Shown: positions 35,880-46,943, counted from the first letter of the stretch. The stretch: 64,000 bases of DNA from JBFGFX01 sp965232455 (GCA_965232455.1 OZ246981.1:4774001-4838000), one strand, 5' to 3'. Program-made: numbers and translations. The notes: generated by a model from the letters alone, not told the origin.

Positions 35880-38800
35880 ATGCGTTCAATCACGGATACG
35901 TTTATCAAACACCCGGTTCTCGCGATCGTCGTGAACCTCGTCATCGTACTGCTGGGCTGGCGCGCACTCGACAGCCTGCCGGTGCAGCAATACCCGCAGG
36001 TCGAGAGTTCGTCGATCGTGATTACCACGGTGTATTACGGCGCCAGCGCCGAGACCGTTCGCGGCTTTTTGACCACCCCCATCGAGAGGGCCGTATCCGC
36101 AATCAGCGGCGTGGACTACGTAGAATCGACCAGTCGCGCGGGCGTCAGCACCGTCACCGTTCGATTGCAGCTCAATCACAGCAGCACCGCCGCCCTCGCC
36201 GAGGTGAACGCACGCCTGCAGCAGGTCCGTTCCGAGTTGCCGGTCGAGGCCGAGCCGCCGGTCGTCGACGTGCTGCGCGCCGATCGGCCGTATGCATCGT
36301 TCTATATCAGTTTTACCTCCAGCGAGCGCGGCGTCCCGGCGCTAACCGACTGGTTGTCCCGCACGTTACAGCCGCAGCTTTCGACGCTGGAGGGCGTGCA
36401 GCGCATCACGATCGAGGGTGGCCAGCAGGTTGCGATGCGGGTCTGGATCGATCCGGACCGGCTGGCGGCGTTCGGTCTCGCGCCGGGCGACGTGCATGCC
36501 GCTCTGCAGCGGAACAACTACCTGTCCGCGGTCGGGCAGACCAAAGGCGATCTCGTGCAGGTCAACCTGCTGGCCAACACCGATTTGCAGTCGGTCGAGG
36601 AGTTTGCCGAGCTGATCGTCGCCGAGCGCGATGGCGCCGTCGTGCGCCTGGCCGATGTCGCCCGCGTCGAGCTGGGCGCCGAAGAGGCCGACATCGTCGC
36701 CAAGTACAGTTTGCAGGAGGGCGTATACCTCGGTGTTTGGCCACTGATCGGTGCCAACGAAATCGAAGTGGCGGAGACACTGCGCCGGGAACTGGAGCGG
36801 ATTCGTCCGACCCTGCCAAACGACGTCGACATGCGCCTGGTGTGGGACGGCACGATGTTCATGAGCGATGCTCTGGAAGAGATTACAAAAACCCTGGCGG
36901 AGACCATGATGATCGTGGCGCTGGCCGTGTTCATGTTCCTGGGATCGGTGCGTACCGCGCTGGTGCCGCTCGTCGCGATGCCGGTGTCGCTGGTGGGTGC
37001 GGCGATCGTCATGTACGCTTTCGGCTTCAGCCTCAACCTGCTGACGATACTCGCCATCGTGCTTGCGGTCGGGCTGGTGGTCGACGACGCCATCGTGGTG
37101 GTCGAGAACATCGAGCGGCATGTGCGGCTCGGTAAGTCGCGCATCGAGGCGGCCCTTGCCGGCGCGCGCGAGCTGGTCGGCCCGATTGTCGCAATGACTG
37201 TCACGTTGGCGGTGGTCTACACACCGATCGGCTTTCAGGGTGGATTGACCGGCTCCCTGTTTTTGGAGTTTGCGATCACGCTGGCGGCCGCCGTGGTGGT
37301 GTCCGGAATCGTCGCCGTCACGCTGGCGCCGGTGATGAGTTCGCGTTTCATTCATCCTGAGGGAAAACAGGGGCGGTTGACGATTCGGATCAATCGGGCC
37401 TTCGATCGGGTACGGGACCTTTACGCAAGACTGTTGGATCAAGCGCTTGCGGTGCGCTGGGCCGTAGTGGCCGTGGCGTTCATCATCATGGCGTTTTCCT
37501 GGCCGTTGTACGAGTTCTCGAAGCGCGAGCTTGCGCCGGTCGAAGATCAGAGTCACATCAGCCTGTTTTTCGAGGCCGCGCCGGACTCGACGCTCGCGGC
37601 AACCGATCGGGCATCGCTTGAGGTTGTCGAGGTACTCACGAGCTTTTCGGAATCGGACTTCGTCTGGTCCCTGACCTTGGACTGGGGCGGCTTCGGCGGA
37701 CTCGTCGCCACGGATTGGACCGAGCGCGAACGATCCACCGAAGAGATGTTCGGCGAGGTCTACGGAGCCGTGTCCCGGGTGCCCGGTCTGCGAGTTTTCC
37801 CGCGCCTCGACCCGCCGCTGCCGACGCCCGGCCAGTACGACGTCGAACTGGTGGTGCAAAGCGCCGCGCCGCTCGAGCAGATTGCCGGGATAGCCGACCA
37901 GGTAATCGCCGCCGGGTGGCAGAGCGGCAAGTTCCTCTACGTTGACAGCGATCTCAAAATCGACCTGCCCGAGGCGCGCGTCGTGCTCGATCGGGAACGG
38001 ATCGCCGATCTGGGCCTCGACCTGGCGACGGTCGGTCGTGAACTCGGTACGCTGCTCGGCGGCGCCTACGTGAATCGCTTCAATTACTTCGATCGGAGTT
38101 ACAAGGTCATTCCGCAGATTGGCGACGACAATCGCTCGTCGGTTGCGCCGCTGCTCGACCTCAAGATCCGCACGCCGGACGGACAGCTCGTGCCGGTATC
38201 GACGTTTACCCGCATCGAGAGCAACACCGCGCCGCGCACCCTGAATCGTTTCCAGCAACGCAATGCCGTGCGAATTTTTGCCGGCGTGCAGCCGGGCGTA
38301 ACCAAGGAAGAAGGTTTGCGCTTTCTGGAAGAGGCGGCCGCTGTCGCCGGCGGCGACGCCGTCGAGATCGACCATGCCGGTGAATCGCGGCAAATCCGGC
38401 AGGAGGGTGCAACTCTGACGGCAACGTTGGGTTTTTCCATAGTGCTCATTTACCTGGTGCTGGCGGCCCAGTTCCAGAGTTTCCGCGACCCATTGATCGT
38501 GCTGTTGGGGTCCGTGCCGCTCGCTATCTCCGGCGCTTTGCTGTTCAGCTTTCTGGAGCTGACGACAATCAACGTCTATTCACAGGTGGGTCTGATTACG
38601 CTTGTCGGGCTGATTGCAAAAAACGGCATTCTGATCGTCGAGTTTGCCAATACGCTACAGTCACAAGGCCGTGACAAATTTACCGCTTTGCGCGAGGCGG
38701 CATTGACTCGCTTGCGACCGGTGCTGATGACCTCGGCCGCGACCGTGTTCGGGCATTTACCGTTGATTCTGGTGTCCGGTCCGGGCGCCGCGGCTCGAAA

Positions 38801-38969
38801 CAGCATCGGCACCGTGCTAGTGGCCGGAATGCTGGTCGGGACGATGTTCACCCTGTTCATCGTGCCGGTGTTCTACTCTCTTATTGCCACGGACCACCGC
38901 AGCGAACTCTCCGACGATACGCGTGACCGCTTGTATTTCGGTGGCCGGTCCACGGCGGGTGCGGTATGA
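35880..38969 (+). CDS. RND multidrug efflux pump permease (MexI/AcrB-type, HAE1)
   Basis: 1029 residues with the two-half RND layout: 12 helices and two large periplasmic loops. Signatures: FIKHPVLAIVVNLVIVLLGWRAL at the N-terminus, proton-relay Asp pair in GLVVDDAIVVVENIERH, and a second-half relay lysine in LIAKNGILIVEFA. The first periplasmic loop has YPQVESSSIVITTVYYGASAETV, as in MexI/MexW-like pumps. The stop overlaps the next start as ATGA. Substrate range cannot be read from the sequence. Confidence 0.95.
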   Translation: MRSITDTFIKHPVLAIVVNLVIVLLGWRALDSLPVQQYPQVESSSIVITTVYYGASAETVRGFLTTPIERAVSAISGVDYVESTSRAGVSTVTVRLQLNHSSTAALAEVNARLQQVRSELPVEAEPPVVDVLRADRPYASFYISFTSSERGVPALTDWLSRTLQPQLSTLEGVQRITIEGGQQVAMRVWIDPDRLAAFGLAPGDVHAALQRNNYLSAVGQTKGDLVQVNLLANTDLQSVEEFAELIVAERDGAVVRLADVARVELGAEEADIVAKYSLQEGVYLGVWPLIGANEIEVAETLRRELERIRPTLPNDVDMRLVWDGTMFMSDALEEITKTLAETMMIVALAVFMFLGSVRTALVPLVAMPVSLVGAAIVMYAFGFSLNLLTILAIVLAVGLVVDDAIVVVENIERHVRLGKSRIEAALAGARELVGPIVAMTVTLAVVYTPIGFQGGLTGSLFLEFAITLAAAVVVSGIVAVTLAPVMSSRFIHPEGKQGRLTIRINRAFDRVRDLYARLLDQALAVRWAVVAVAFIIMAFSWPLYEFSKRELAPVEDQSHISLFFEAAPDSTLAATDRASLEVVEVLTSFSESDFVWSLTLDWGGFGGLVATDWTERERSTEEMFGEVYGAVSRVPGLRVFPRLDPPLPTPGQYDVELVVQSAAPLEQIAGIADQVIAAGWQSGKFLYVDSDLKIDLPEARVVLDRERIADLGLDLATVGRELGTLLGGAYVNRFNYFDRSYKVIPQIGDDNRSSVAPLLDLKIRTPDGQLVPVSTFTRIESNTAPRTLNRFQQRNAVRIFAGVQPGVTKEEGLRFLEEAAAVAGGDAVEIDHAGESRQIRQEGATLTATLGFSIVLIYLVLAAQFQSFRDPLIVLLGSVPLAISGALLFSFLELTTINVYSQVGLITLVGLIAKNGILIVEFANTLQSQGRDKFTALREAALTRLRPVLMTSAATVFGHLPLILVSGPGAAARNSIGTVLVAGMLVGTMFTLFIVPVFYSLIATDHRSELSDDTRDRLYFGGRSTAGAV

Positions 38970-40363
38970 GTCTCCGGTCGATCCTGTGGTTGCCGATCTG
39001 GGGCGGGTTGCTGGGCGCATGTACGGTCGGACCCGAGTATTCGTCGCCTGCGTCCGATGTCGGCGACGCGTTCGTTCACGCGGGCGATCCGCATTTTACG
39101 AACGCAACGCCGGAGGCGGCCTGGTGGCGCGCGCTGGGCGATGCTCAGCTCACGGCACTGGTCGAGCAGGCCCTCGCCGAGAATCACGAGGTGCGGATCG
39201 CACGCGCAAACGTCAGGGCCGCACGGGCGTTTCTGCGCGAGGACAGTTTGAATGCCTATCCGATCGTGACTGCGGCGGGCAGTGTCAGTCGGAATCGTGC
39301 CAGTACGGCGTCGCCGGTGGGAATCGAGGGCACCGAGACTTTTTATGATGCGGGTTTCGACGCCGCCTGGGAGCTCGACTTTTTCGGCCGTGTCCGTCAG
39401 ACCGTGACCGCGTCGAGCGCGGAGTACGAGGCCATGCGCGCCGAAGAGCACGACGTTGCCGTCATCGTTGCAGCCGAAGTCGCGCGTACGTTCATTGAGC
39501 TTCGCGGTGCGCAGTATCAACTCGAGGTCGCGCGGCGCAATGCCGGCAATCAGCAACAGACTTACGAACTCACTCGGGCGCTTGCAAAGCGCGGCCGTGG
39601 TACCGATCTTGACGTCGCGCGCGCTCAAGCGCAGTTGGAAACCACGCTCGCGAGCATCGAGCCGCTGGCGGCGGTCGCGGCGCGCAGCATTCATCGCCTG
39701 AGTGTGCTGATCGGCCAACCGCCGTCCGCACTGTCCGCCGAGTTGTTGCATCCGGCTCCGTTGCCGGTCCTCGCCGACCGGCTGGCAATCGGTAAACCGG
39801 GTGATCTCCTGCGGCGCCGTGCCGACATTCGCGCCGCCGAAAGGCGGCTGGCGGCCGCCACGGCGCGCATTGGGGTCGCGACGGCGGACCTGTTTCCGCG
39901 GATCAGCCTGATTGGCTCGGCGGGTTACCTCGCGGCTTCGAGCGAGACCTTCGGCGACGGCAGCAGCAAGCGCACCTCGATCGGGCCTTTCCTGTCCTGG
40001 TCGGCGTTCGATCTCGGGCGTGTACGCGCGCGAATTCGGGCTGCCGATGCGCGTGCGGAGGCGCAGTTGGCGGTCTACGAGCAGACGATTCTTATGGCGC
40101 TCGAGGAAGTTGAGAATGCGCTCGTCGGCTATTCGCGAGCGACGGCGCGTGAGCAGCGTTTACGAGTGGCTTCCGACGCCAGCCAACGCGCCGTCGATCT
40201 TGCGCGCGCCCGCTACCGTAACGGGATCGACAGCTTCCTGAACGTGCTGGACGCGGAGCGGCGCCAGCTCGAGGCTGAAGACCTGCTCGCTCGGGCCGAG
40301 ACCGAGCGTGCGCTGGCGTTCGTCGTTTCGTACAAGGCGCTCGGCGGCGGCTGGGATCTCTGA
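38966..40363 (+). CDS. Outer-membrane efflux channel lipoprotein (OprM/NodT-type)
   Basis: 465 residues. Lipoprotein signal with lipobox LLGACTVGPEY, then two OEP domains with the repeated helix pattern (WWRALGDAQLTALVEQALAENHEVRIARANVRAARAF; LLRRRADIRAAERRLAAATARIGVATADLFPRISL, the NodT-family signature). Completes the tripartite MFP-RND-OMF operon with the two upstream genes. Confidence 0.94.
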   Translation: MSLRSILWLPIWGGLLGACTVGPEYSSPASDVGDAFVHAGDPHFTNATPEAAWWRALGDAQLTALVEQALAENHEVRIARANVRAARAFLREDSLNAYPIVTAAGSVSRNRASTASPVGIEGTETFYDAGFDAAWELDFFGRVRQTVTASSAEYEAMRAEEHDVAVIVAAEVARTFIELRGAQYQLEVARRNAGNQQQTYELTRALAKRGRGTDLDVARAQAQLETTLASIEPLAAVAARSIHRLSVLIGQPPSALSAELLHPAPLPVLADRLAIGKPGDLLRRRADIRAAERRLAAATARIGVATADLFPRISLIGSAGYLAASSETFGDGSSKRTSIGPFLSWSAFDLGRVRARIRAADARAEAQLAVYEQTILMALEEVENALVGYSRATAREQRLRVASDASQRAVDLARARYRNGIDSFLNVLDAERRQLEAEDLLARAETERALAFVVSYKALGGGWDL

Positions 40364-40413
40364 ACCGACGTCACTGAATCATCGAGAACCAGTCACCGGA
40401 CTTTTTCGCTATC

Positions 40414-40644
40414 GGAGATGCACATGGAAGACTTGCTGGGTATCCCTACATTGGCCTGGCCTGGCTGATGCACACGGGCTGGGACGTCATGCATCACTGT
40501 TACGGCACCGCTATCTGGGCGTGGGCGCCGCAGTCTTCCGCTGGCTGCGCGGTATTCGATGCCTTGATCGCCGTTTGGTTCTTCATGGGTGCCCCTTCTG
40601 TTTTCGAGTGGTTCAGACGAAAGAAAACCACCCGCGCTTCGTGA
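40414..40644 (+). pseudogene. 5'-truncated DUF6010-like membrane-protein remnant
   Basis: A reading frame with no start codon translates to GLAWLMHTGWDVMHHCYGTAIW ... SSAGCAVFDALIAVWFFMGAPSVF and ends at a TGA. This reads as the C-terminal third of a DUF6010-type membrane protein, but nothing upstream continues the family, so the gene has lost its 5' part. The sequence lies between the efflux operon and the peptidase gene. The identification rests on memory of the family and the tidy hydrophobic pattern. Confidence 0.5.
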
Positions 40645-41071
40645 AAACGTTCGACCGGGGGTGGCCGGTTCACACGTGTCGAGACCGGTATGACAGGGTC
40701 TCACCGTTGCGGACGGCAGTGCAGGCGAACCCGCGGCTGCCGCGGGAAGTGTAAACTCATTCGCCGGGAACATCCGTTGTGGGCCTACGAACTGTCCGGC
40801 GGAAGTCTGCACCGGTTGGCGAATAATCAGTACCCGGTCGTTCCGTCGTGTATCGCCGCCGGCGACATCGAGCGGGTGCCCGGAGTTTTCCGTTGCTGGT
40901 GTCGAACGGATTACACTGTTTTGAACCGAGCACTGCCGATGCAGTCCTACTCCACATGCAAAAATAGTAGTGTCCGTTTTGGCGGTTGATAGTCTCTTTG
41001 TCTGCAACAGCCAGGATTCGGCAAGAGGAGCAATTGCCCGCGTCAGACGCATCCCATTTTCAGGACCGTTT
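40645..41071. other. Non-coding gap of about 430 bases
   Basis: No supportable gene. Short frames here (for example 40690-40989) are Arg/Cys-rich and lack any recognisable pattern. The promoter of the M16 peptidase gene must lie in it, but no clear -35/-10 pair was seen. Confidence 0.5.
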
Positions 41072-43966
41072 ATGAAATCGTTCTTCCTCACCATCGCGGC
41101 GCTGGGTGCGTCGATCATGCTTGCCGGTTGCCAGGCGAACACGGCGGCGGTTTCCGCCGACGCGGAACCGCGATTACCGGCCGGCGTCAGCCTGATCGAA
41201 CGCGTCGAAAAAGTTCAGGGCGCATTGATCGTACCGTACAGCAAGTACCGGCTGGACAACGGCCTGACCGTGGTGTTGCACGAGGATCGTTCCGATCCCC
41301 TGGTGCACGTCGACGTCACTTACCACGTGGGGTCGGCGCGGGAAGACATCGGTAAATCGGGGTTTGCGCATTTCTTCGAGCACATGATGTTCAACGGCTC
41401 CGAGAACGTGGCCGACGAAGAACACTTCCGGCTCGTCACCGAGGTCGGCGGCACGCTCAACGGCACGACCAACACCGATCGCACCAACTATTTTCAGACC
41501 GTCCCGGCGAATCAACTCGAGCGCATGCTGTGGCTCGAAGCCGATCGCATGGGGTTCCTGCTGCCGGCCGTGACGCAGGAGAAGTTCGAGGTGCAGCGCG
41601 AGACGGTCAAGAACGAGCGGGGGCAGCGCATCGACAACCGGCCTTATGGCCTGGTGTTCGAGCGCGTCAGCGAAGCCCTGTATCCGGAAGGCCATCCGTA
41701 TTCGTGGCAAACGATCGGCTACGTCGAAGACCTCGATCGCGTAGACGTCAACGATCTGAAGGCGTTCTTTCTGCGCTGGTACGGGCCGAACAACGCCACG
41801 CTGACCATCGGCGGTGACTTCGAGCTGGCGCAAACGCTCGCCTGGATCGTTAAATACTTCGGAGCGATTCCACGCGGGCCGGCTGTCGAGAAACCGAAGA
41901 AGATCGACGTCGAGCTGGACGCGGACCGCTACATTTCCTTCGAGGACCGCGTCGCGCTGCCGCTGTTGTTCATGGCGTGGCCGACGGTGTACGCGCGACA
42001 CGCCGACGAGGCGCCGCTCGACGTGCTGATGAGTATCATCGGTAACGGCCCCACGTCGATGCTGTATCAAAACCTGGTGAAAGCAGGATTGGCGGTGCAA
42101 ACCGGGGCCGGTCACGGCTGTCAGGAGCTCGCGTGCACATTCACGGTGCAGGCGCTACCCAACCCCGGCAGCGGGGCGACGCTTGCCGATCTCGAGCGCA
42201 TCGTGCGCGAGACGTTCGACGAATTCGAGGAACGGGGGGTCGAGGAAGACGATCTTCTTCGCCTGAAGGCGCAGATCGTTTCGGGGCAAATCTACAATCT
42301 GGAAAGCGTGGCGGGCAAAGTCGGCCAGCTGGCGTATTTCGAGACCCTGTTCGACAATCCCAACCTGATGCCCGCGGAGATCGCGCGTTACGACGCGGTT
42401 ACCCGGGCCGACGTTCTGCGCGTTTACCGAAAGTACCTCAAGGATCGGCCCGGAGTAATCCTGAGCGTCGTGCCCGAGGGACAGGCCGACGCCGTCGCGC
42501 GGGAGGATACCTGGCAGCGTTACGAGCGCAATCTTCCCGAGTATGCGGCACTGAGCGACGCCGATCTCGCCACGAGAGCGGTACGCGACCTGTTCGATCG
42601 GACCGTGGCGCCGCCGGCGGGTCCGAGCCTCGTTACCCGCCTGCCTGCAATCTGGCGCGAGCAGCTCGGCAACGGCATCGAGGTATTGGGCGCGGTCAAC
42701 GATGAGGTGCCGACCACGACGATCCGGTTGCGTATCAAAGCCGGCCAGCGCGACGAGCCGCTGGCGAAGATCGGTCTCGCTCACCTGACCGCGGCGATGC
42801 TGAACGAACAAACCGAGCGTTCCTCGCTGGAGGATCTGAGTAACGACCTGCAAAAGCTCGGTTCGTCGGTCTCGGTGGAGGCCGGAGACGACTATACCGT
42901 CATGCGAATTCGCTCACTGACCGGCAATCTCGATGCGACACTGGCGATTGCCGCTGAAAAGCTGTTTGAACCCAAGTTCGATCCCGCGGATCTCGAGCGC
43001 CTGAAGGCGCGGACCGTCGAAGGTATTCGCCAGGCGCAGAATGACGCCGGCAACCTTGCCGACCGGACGCGCAGGCTGCTGCTCTACGGCGAGCACAATG
43101 CGTTTGCGCATCCGAACCTGGGTACGGTCGAAAGCGTATCCGCTTTGAGCGTCGAGGACGTACGCGGTTTTTATGCCAACCGCTACTCGCCAAGTATTAC
43201 GGACGTCGTGGTGGTCTCGGACCTGCCGCGCGAGACCGTTATGGACAAGTTGGCGCGCTTCGAGCGCTGGATGCCGACGCCCGTTTCCCCGGCGCCGGTC
43301 GAGACGTTTCCGACGCTCGACGCCGGCACGCTGTACTTTCTGGACAAGCCGGGTGCGGCGCAATCGGAAATCCGCATTGCCCGACGGGCCATGCCGTTCG
43401 ATGCGACCGGCGAGTACTACCGCGCGGGCCTGACGGTGTTTCCGCTGGGTGGAAATTTCAACAGCCGTATCAATCAGAACCTGCGCGAAGACAAGGGTTA
43501 TACCTACGGCGCCAGCGCGCGCTTCGGCGGTAACGAGTACGTCGGCAGTTTCACGGCCAGCGCGGGCGTACGCACGGACGCCACCGCCGCATCGATCGTC
43601 GAATTCGTGTCCGAAATGACGGCGTTTGTGGAAACGGGAATGACCGAGGCGGAGCTCGCGTTCACCAAGGCGGCGATCGGTCAGCGCGATGCGCGCGCGT
43701 ATGAAACACCGCGCCAAAAAGCGCGGCTGTTGTCTCGAATGCTCACCTACGATCTGAACACGGATTTTGTCGAACGACAAAAAGAGGTCCTGGAAGCGTT
43801 TACGGTGGTCGCATCCCGACGGCTCGCCGAGCGCCATCTGCAGCTCGACGACATGATCCTGATCGTCGTGGGTGACAAGGCTGCGGTGTGGTCGGATCTG
43901 GAGGCGCTGGGTTTTCCGATGGTTGAACTGGAGGCTGACGGCGCGTCGGCGGCAGATGCGCGATAA
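41072..43966 (+). CDS. M16-family zinc metallopeptidase lipoprotein
   Basis: 964 residues. Lipoprotein signal (lipobox IMLAGCQANT) and two M16 halves. The N-terminal half has the inverted zinc motif His100-Phe-Phe-Glu103-His104 in GFAHFFEHMMF and a distal Glu in VKNERGQRIDN, probably Glu182. The second half (from LGNGIEVLGAVNDEVPTTTIRLRIKAG) lacks the zinc motif, as usual for two-domain pitrilysin-type proteins. ATG at 41072 is chosen over upstream in-frame codons because it starts the lipoprotein signal. Likely degrades small peptides or protein fragments in the periplasm or at the outer membrane. Confidence 0.92.
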   Translation: MKSFFLTIAALGASIMLAGCQANTAAVSADAEPRLPAGVSLIERVEKVQGALIVPYSKYRLDNGLTVVLHEDRSDPLVHVDVTYHVGSAREDIGKSGFAHFFEHMMFNGSENVADEEHFRLVTEVGGTLNGTTNTDRTNYFQTVPANQLERMLWLEADRMGFLLPAVTQEKFEVQRETVKNERGQRIDNRPYGLVFERVSEALYPEGHPYSWQTIGYVEDLDRVDVNDLKAFFLRWYGPNNATLTIGGDFELAQTLAWIVKYFGAIPRGPAVEKPKKIDVELDADRYISFEDRVALPLLFMAWPTVYARHADEAPLDVLMSIIGNGPTSMLYQNLVKAGLAVQTGAGHGCQELACTFTVQALPNPGSGATLADLERIVRETFDEFEERGVEEDDLLRLKAQIVSGQIYNLESVAGKVGQLAYFETLFDNPNLMPAEIARYDAVTRADVLRVYRKYLKDRPGVILSVVPEGQADAVAREDTWQRYERNLPEYAALSDADLATRAVRDLFDRTVAPPAGPSLVTRLPAIWREQLGNGIEVLGAVNDEVPTTTIRLRIKAGQRDEPLAKIGLAHLTAAMLNEQTERSSLEDLSNDLQKLGSSVSVEAGDDYTVMRIRSLTGNLDATLAIAAEKLFEPKFDPADLERLKARTVEGIRQAQNDAGNLADRTRRLLLYGEHNAFAHPNLGTVESVSALSVEDVRGFYANRYSPSITDVVVVSDLPRETVMDKLARFERWMPTPVSPAPVETFPTLDAGTLYFLDKPGAAQSEIRIARRAMPFDATGEYYRAGLTVFPLGGNFNSRINQNLREDKGYTYGASARFGGNEYVGSFTASAGVRTDATAASIVEFVSEMTAFVETGMTEAELAFTKAAIGQRDARAYETPRQKARLLSRMLTYDLNTDFVERQKEVLEAFTVVASRRLAERHLQLDDMILIVVGDKAAVWSDLEALGFPMVELEADGASAADAR

Positions 43967-44020
43967 AAGAGGCGTGGCCGGCCGATGTCCTCCGGTGCGC
44001 CAGATTGCGTGACGGCGGGT

Positions 44021-44518
44021 TTAGACGGAACGTAACATCAGGTTGCATACCCCGAAGCCGCCCGGTTCGTATTGACGATCGAAAACAAATCCCGCGCGTA
44101 CGAATGCCCGTTGGGCGCGCGTGTTTCGGGCGGACGTGGTGACAGCCGCAAGCTCGGCCACGCCTTCGCGCCGAATTTCGTCCAGTGCTTCGTCAAGCAT
44201 GGCTGGCCCAATTCCCCGCGCCGTGTAATTCGTGACACCGATCAACAGGTCGATGTCCGCGGAATCGGCCGGCAGGTCGCCGAAGCCGATTTCGTCCAGG
44301 ATTTCCCGGGCGACATAGGTCCAGCGGATGTAGCCCACGGCTTGCCCGTCCACTTCGGCGATGAACTGGCGGCCCGCGTCGGGGACGTTTTCCGCCCACC
44401 CGATCATGTCGTCGGGTTCCGGAAACCACTCGCGGACATGGCCGGCAGACAGCCATTGCCTCAGCAGCGGAACGTGATCCGATCGAAATTCTGCCAATTG
44501 CACTCGACTCCACTCCAC
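44021..44518 (-). CDS. GNAT-family N-acetyltransferase (AAC(6')-like)
   Basis: About 165 residues from GTG at 44518, which has GAGG 5 bases upstream. The N-terminus reads like aminoglycoside 6'-acetyltransferase relatives (FRSDHVPLLRQWLSAGHVREWFPEPDD), with RQFIAEVDGQAVGYIRW, the acetyl-CoA loop NYTARGIGPAMLDEALDE (usually RGxGxG/A) and the C-terminal NTRAQRAFVRAGF. The full frame extends to 44605. Members acetylate antibiotics or small amines; no evidence for resistance beyond family likeness. Convergent with the M16 peptidase. Confidence 0.82.
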   Translation of the reverse strand: MEWSRVQLAEFRSDHVPLLRQWLSAGHVREWFPEPDDMIGWAENVPDAGRQFIAEVDGQAVGYIRWTYVAREILDEIGFGDLPADSADIDLLIGVTNYTARGIGPAMLDEALDEIRREGVAELAAVTTSARNTRAQRAFVRAGFVFDRQYEPGGFGVCNLMLRSV

Positions 44519-44615
44519 AGTTGCCTCGGCGATTGATTGTCCCGGCAGATATTGGCAGCGAGGTGGCGAAGCTGCCGGCCGGTTTTGTGCGCGGCGCCAG
44601 ATCACGCGGGGGTGC

Positions 44616-44649
44616 TTTATACCGCAAATTGACTGATTAGCGGTATAAA
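44616..44649. promoter_or_regulatory. Perfect 10-bp inverted repeat upstream of the acetyltransferase
   Basis: TTTATACCGC (44616-44625) and GCGGTATAAA (44640-44649) are exact reverse complements with a 14-bp spacer, in the 264-bp gap between the acetyltransferase and the methyltransferase. A partial third copy, GTATACCGGC, lies near 44666. Operator-like, but no regulator can be tied to it. Confidence 0.5.
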
Positions 44650-44782
44650 AACAGGGTACGGCTCTGTATACCGGCTTAAAAGGTTCAATCCCGGTCAGCA
44701 GCTCCGAATCGGACCAGGATATCTGCAGCCCTCAAGCCGCATGAGGCGGCGCAGGCCATTGGCAGATGTGAACAAGACTCCG

Positions 44783-45613
<831 letters not shown>

Positions 45614-45760
45614 CGTAGTGCACTCATCCGATTGGGGCGTACCGGTCCATGCGGGACCGATAGTCCGTGGGCAACGACGCTTCTTCCAGCTTGTATCGAG
45701 CGACCGCGCGGGTGCTCGTCGTATCGGACATAAATCTAGTATTCTCGTTCAATCGGGGAA

Positions 45761-46804
45761 ATGATCGAGACTCTGAATGACTTGATCGAGCTGCCGGGTG
45801 TCAACAGGCCCTTTATCGTGGACGCACTTTCGGAAATCCTGCGCTCGGCGCGCCTGTCAGGCGGCGTTTTCATGCGCGGCGAATTCACCGAGCCGTGGTG
45901 CCTGGAATCCGGCGTAGAGGCGTCGGACTGCGCCGACCATCTGGGACCGGTGGATCACCTCGTGCTCTACCACTACGTCATGGAAGGAACGCTCTCGATC
46001 GAGGTGGGCGGTGCGACGGTCGCGACGTTCCAGCCCGGAGAGGCCGCGATCTTTCCCCGCAACGATCGTCATCGCCTTTCGGGTTGTGAAGCGGCCGAGG
46101 CGGTCTCGGCGCTGGACGTCGCCCGCATCCCCAAACCGGGTGAACTGATGGTCATTGAGCACGGCGGCGGCGGCGCGAGTACGCGCATTGTCTGCGGTTT
46201 CCTCGGTGGATGGGGACTTGCCGGAGACCCCCTGTTGTCGTCGCTGCCCTCGGTGATGCGCTATGACTCGTCGGTAGCGCGCTCCGGCCGGTTCGTGCAC
46301 GAGTCCCTGGAGTTTGCCGCCGCGGAAATTGCCGACGGTCGTCCGGGTTCCGATGCGATGCTCGCGCGCATTTCGGAAATGCTGTTTGTCGAGGCGGTGC
46401 GCGCCTACGTCGACGCGCTGCCGCCCGAGGCCTACGGCTGGGTCAAGGCCTTGCGAGACCGTTCGCTCAGCAAGGCGGTTGCGCTCATTCACCGGCACCC
46501 CGAGAAGCAGTGGACGGTGGAGACGCTTGGCCGCGCCGTGGGCGCCTCACGGTCGGCGTTGGCGGAGAAGTTCACGCGGTGTTTCGACGCCGCGCCGGTC
46601 GAATATTTGACGCAGCACCGAATGCGAGTTGCGGCACGCCAACTCGCCGCCGGCGACGCTCCGATACTCGCCGTCGCGACGTCCGTCGGTTACGGATCGG
46701 AGGCCGCGTTCAGCCGGGCGTTCAAGCGATTCTTCGGCGTTTCCCCATCGGCGTGGCGCGATAGTGCCGAATTGAAAAACCCCTTTCCAGACACGTTCGT
46801 TTGA
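45761..46804 (+). CDS. AraC-family regulator with cupin-like sensor domain
   Basis: 347 residues. The N-terminal AraC-type cupin_6 domain (DHLVLYHYVMEGTLSIEVGGATVATFQPGEAAIFP) is followed by the double HTH (WTVETLGRAVGASRSALAEKF; APILAVATSVGYGSEAAFSRAFKRFFGVSPSAWR). Divergent from the methyltransferase and probably its activator. An inverted repeat CGGTCC/GGACCG (45643-45659) lies between them. Confidence 0.9.
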   Translation: MIETLNDLIELPGVNRPFIVDALSEILRSARLSGGVFMRGEFTEPWCLESGVEASDCADHLGPVDHLVLYHYVMEGTLSIEVGGATVATFQPGEAAIFPRNDRHRLSGCEAAEAVSALDVARIPKPGELMVIEHGGGGASTRIVCGFLGGWGLAGDPLLSSLPSVMRYDSSVARSGRFVHESLEFAAAEIADGRPGSDAMLARISEMLFVEAVRAYVDALPPEAYGWVKALRDRSLSKAVALIHRHPEKQWTVETLGRAVGASRSALAEKFTRCFDAAPVEYLTQHRMRVAARQLAAGDAPILAVATSVGYGSEAAFSRAFKRFFGVSPSAWRDSAELKNPFPDTFV

Positions 46805-46943
46805 TTCGTCGTGACGCTTTCGGTGTTCCGGTCATGCACGCCGGAGACTCGATCATGGATTCTGGCGCCGGTCGACTTGTATAAAGACGGCCGGAATCGA
46901 CTTCAGCAATCAGCGGTCACGGCATCTTGCTCCAGCGGCGCCC

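Noticed and set aside
36366..38393. 675-codon frame on the minus strand within the RND pump gene
   Set aside because: His/Arg/Gln-rich, no family pattern, antisense to a gene with complete RND signatures; it arises from codon bias.
40690..40989. 99-codon frame between the efflux operon and M16 peptidase
   Set aside because: Cys/Arg-rich start, no start signal and no recognisable domain.
44680..44720. GGTTCAATCCCGG resembling a tRNA T-loop
   Set aside because: The flanking bases do not pair into a T-stem, and no acceptor or anticodon arms were found around it.
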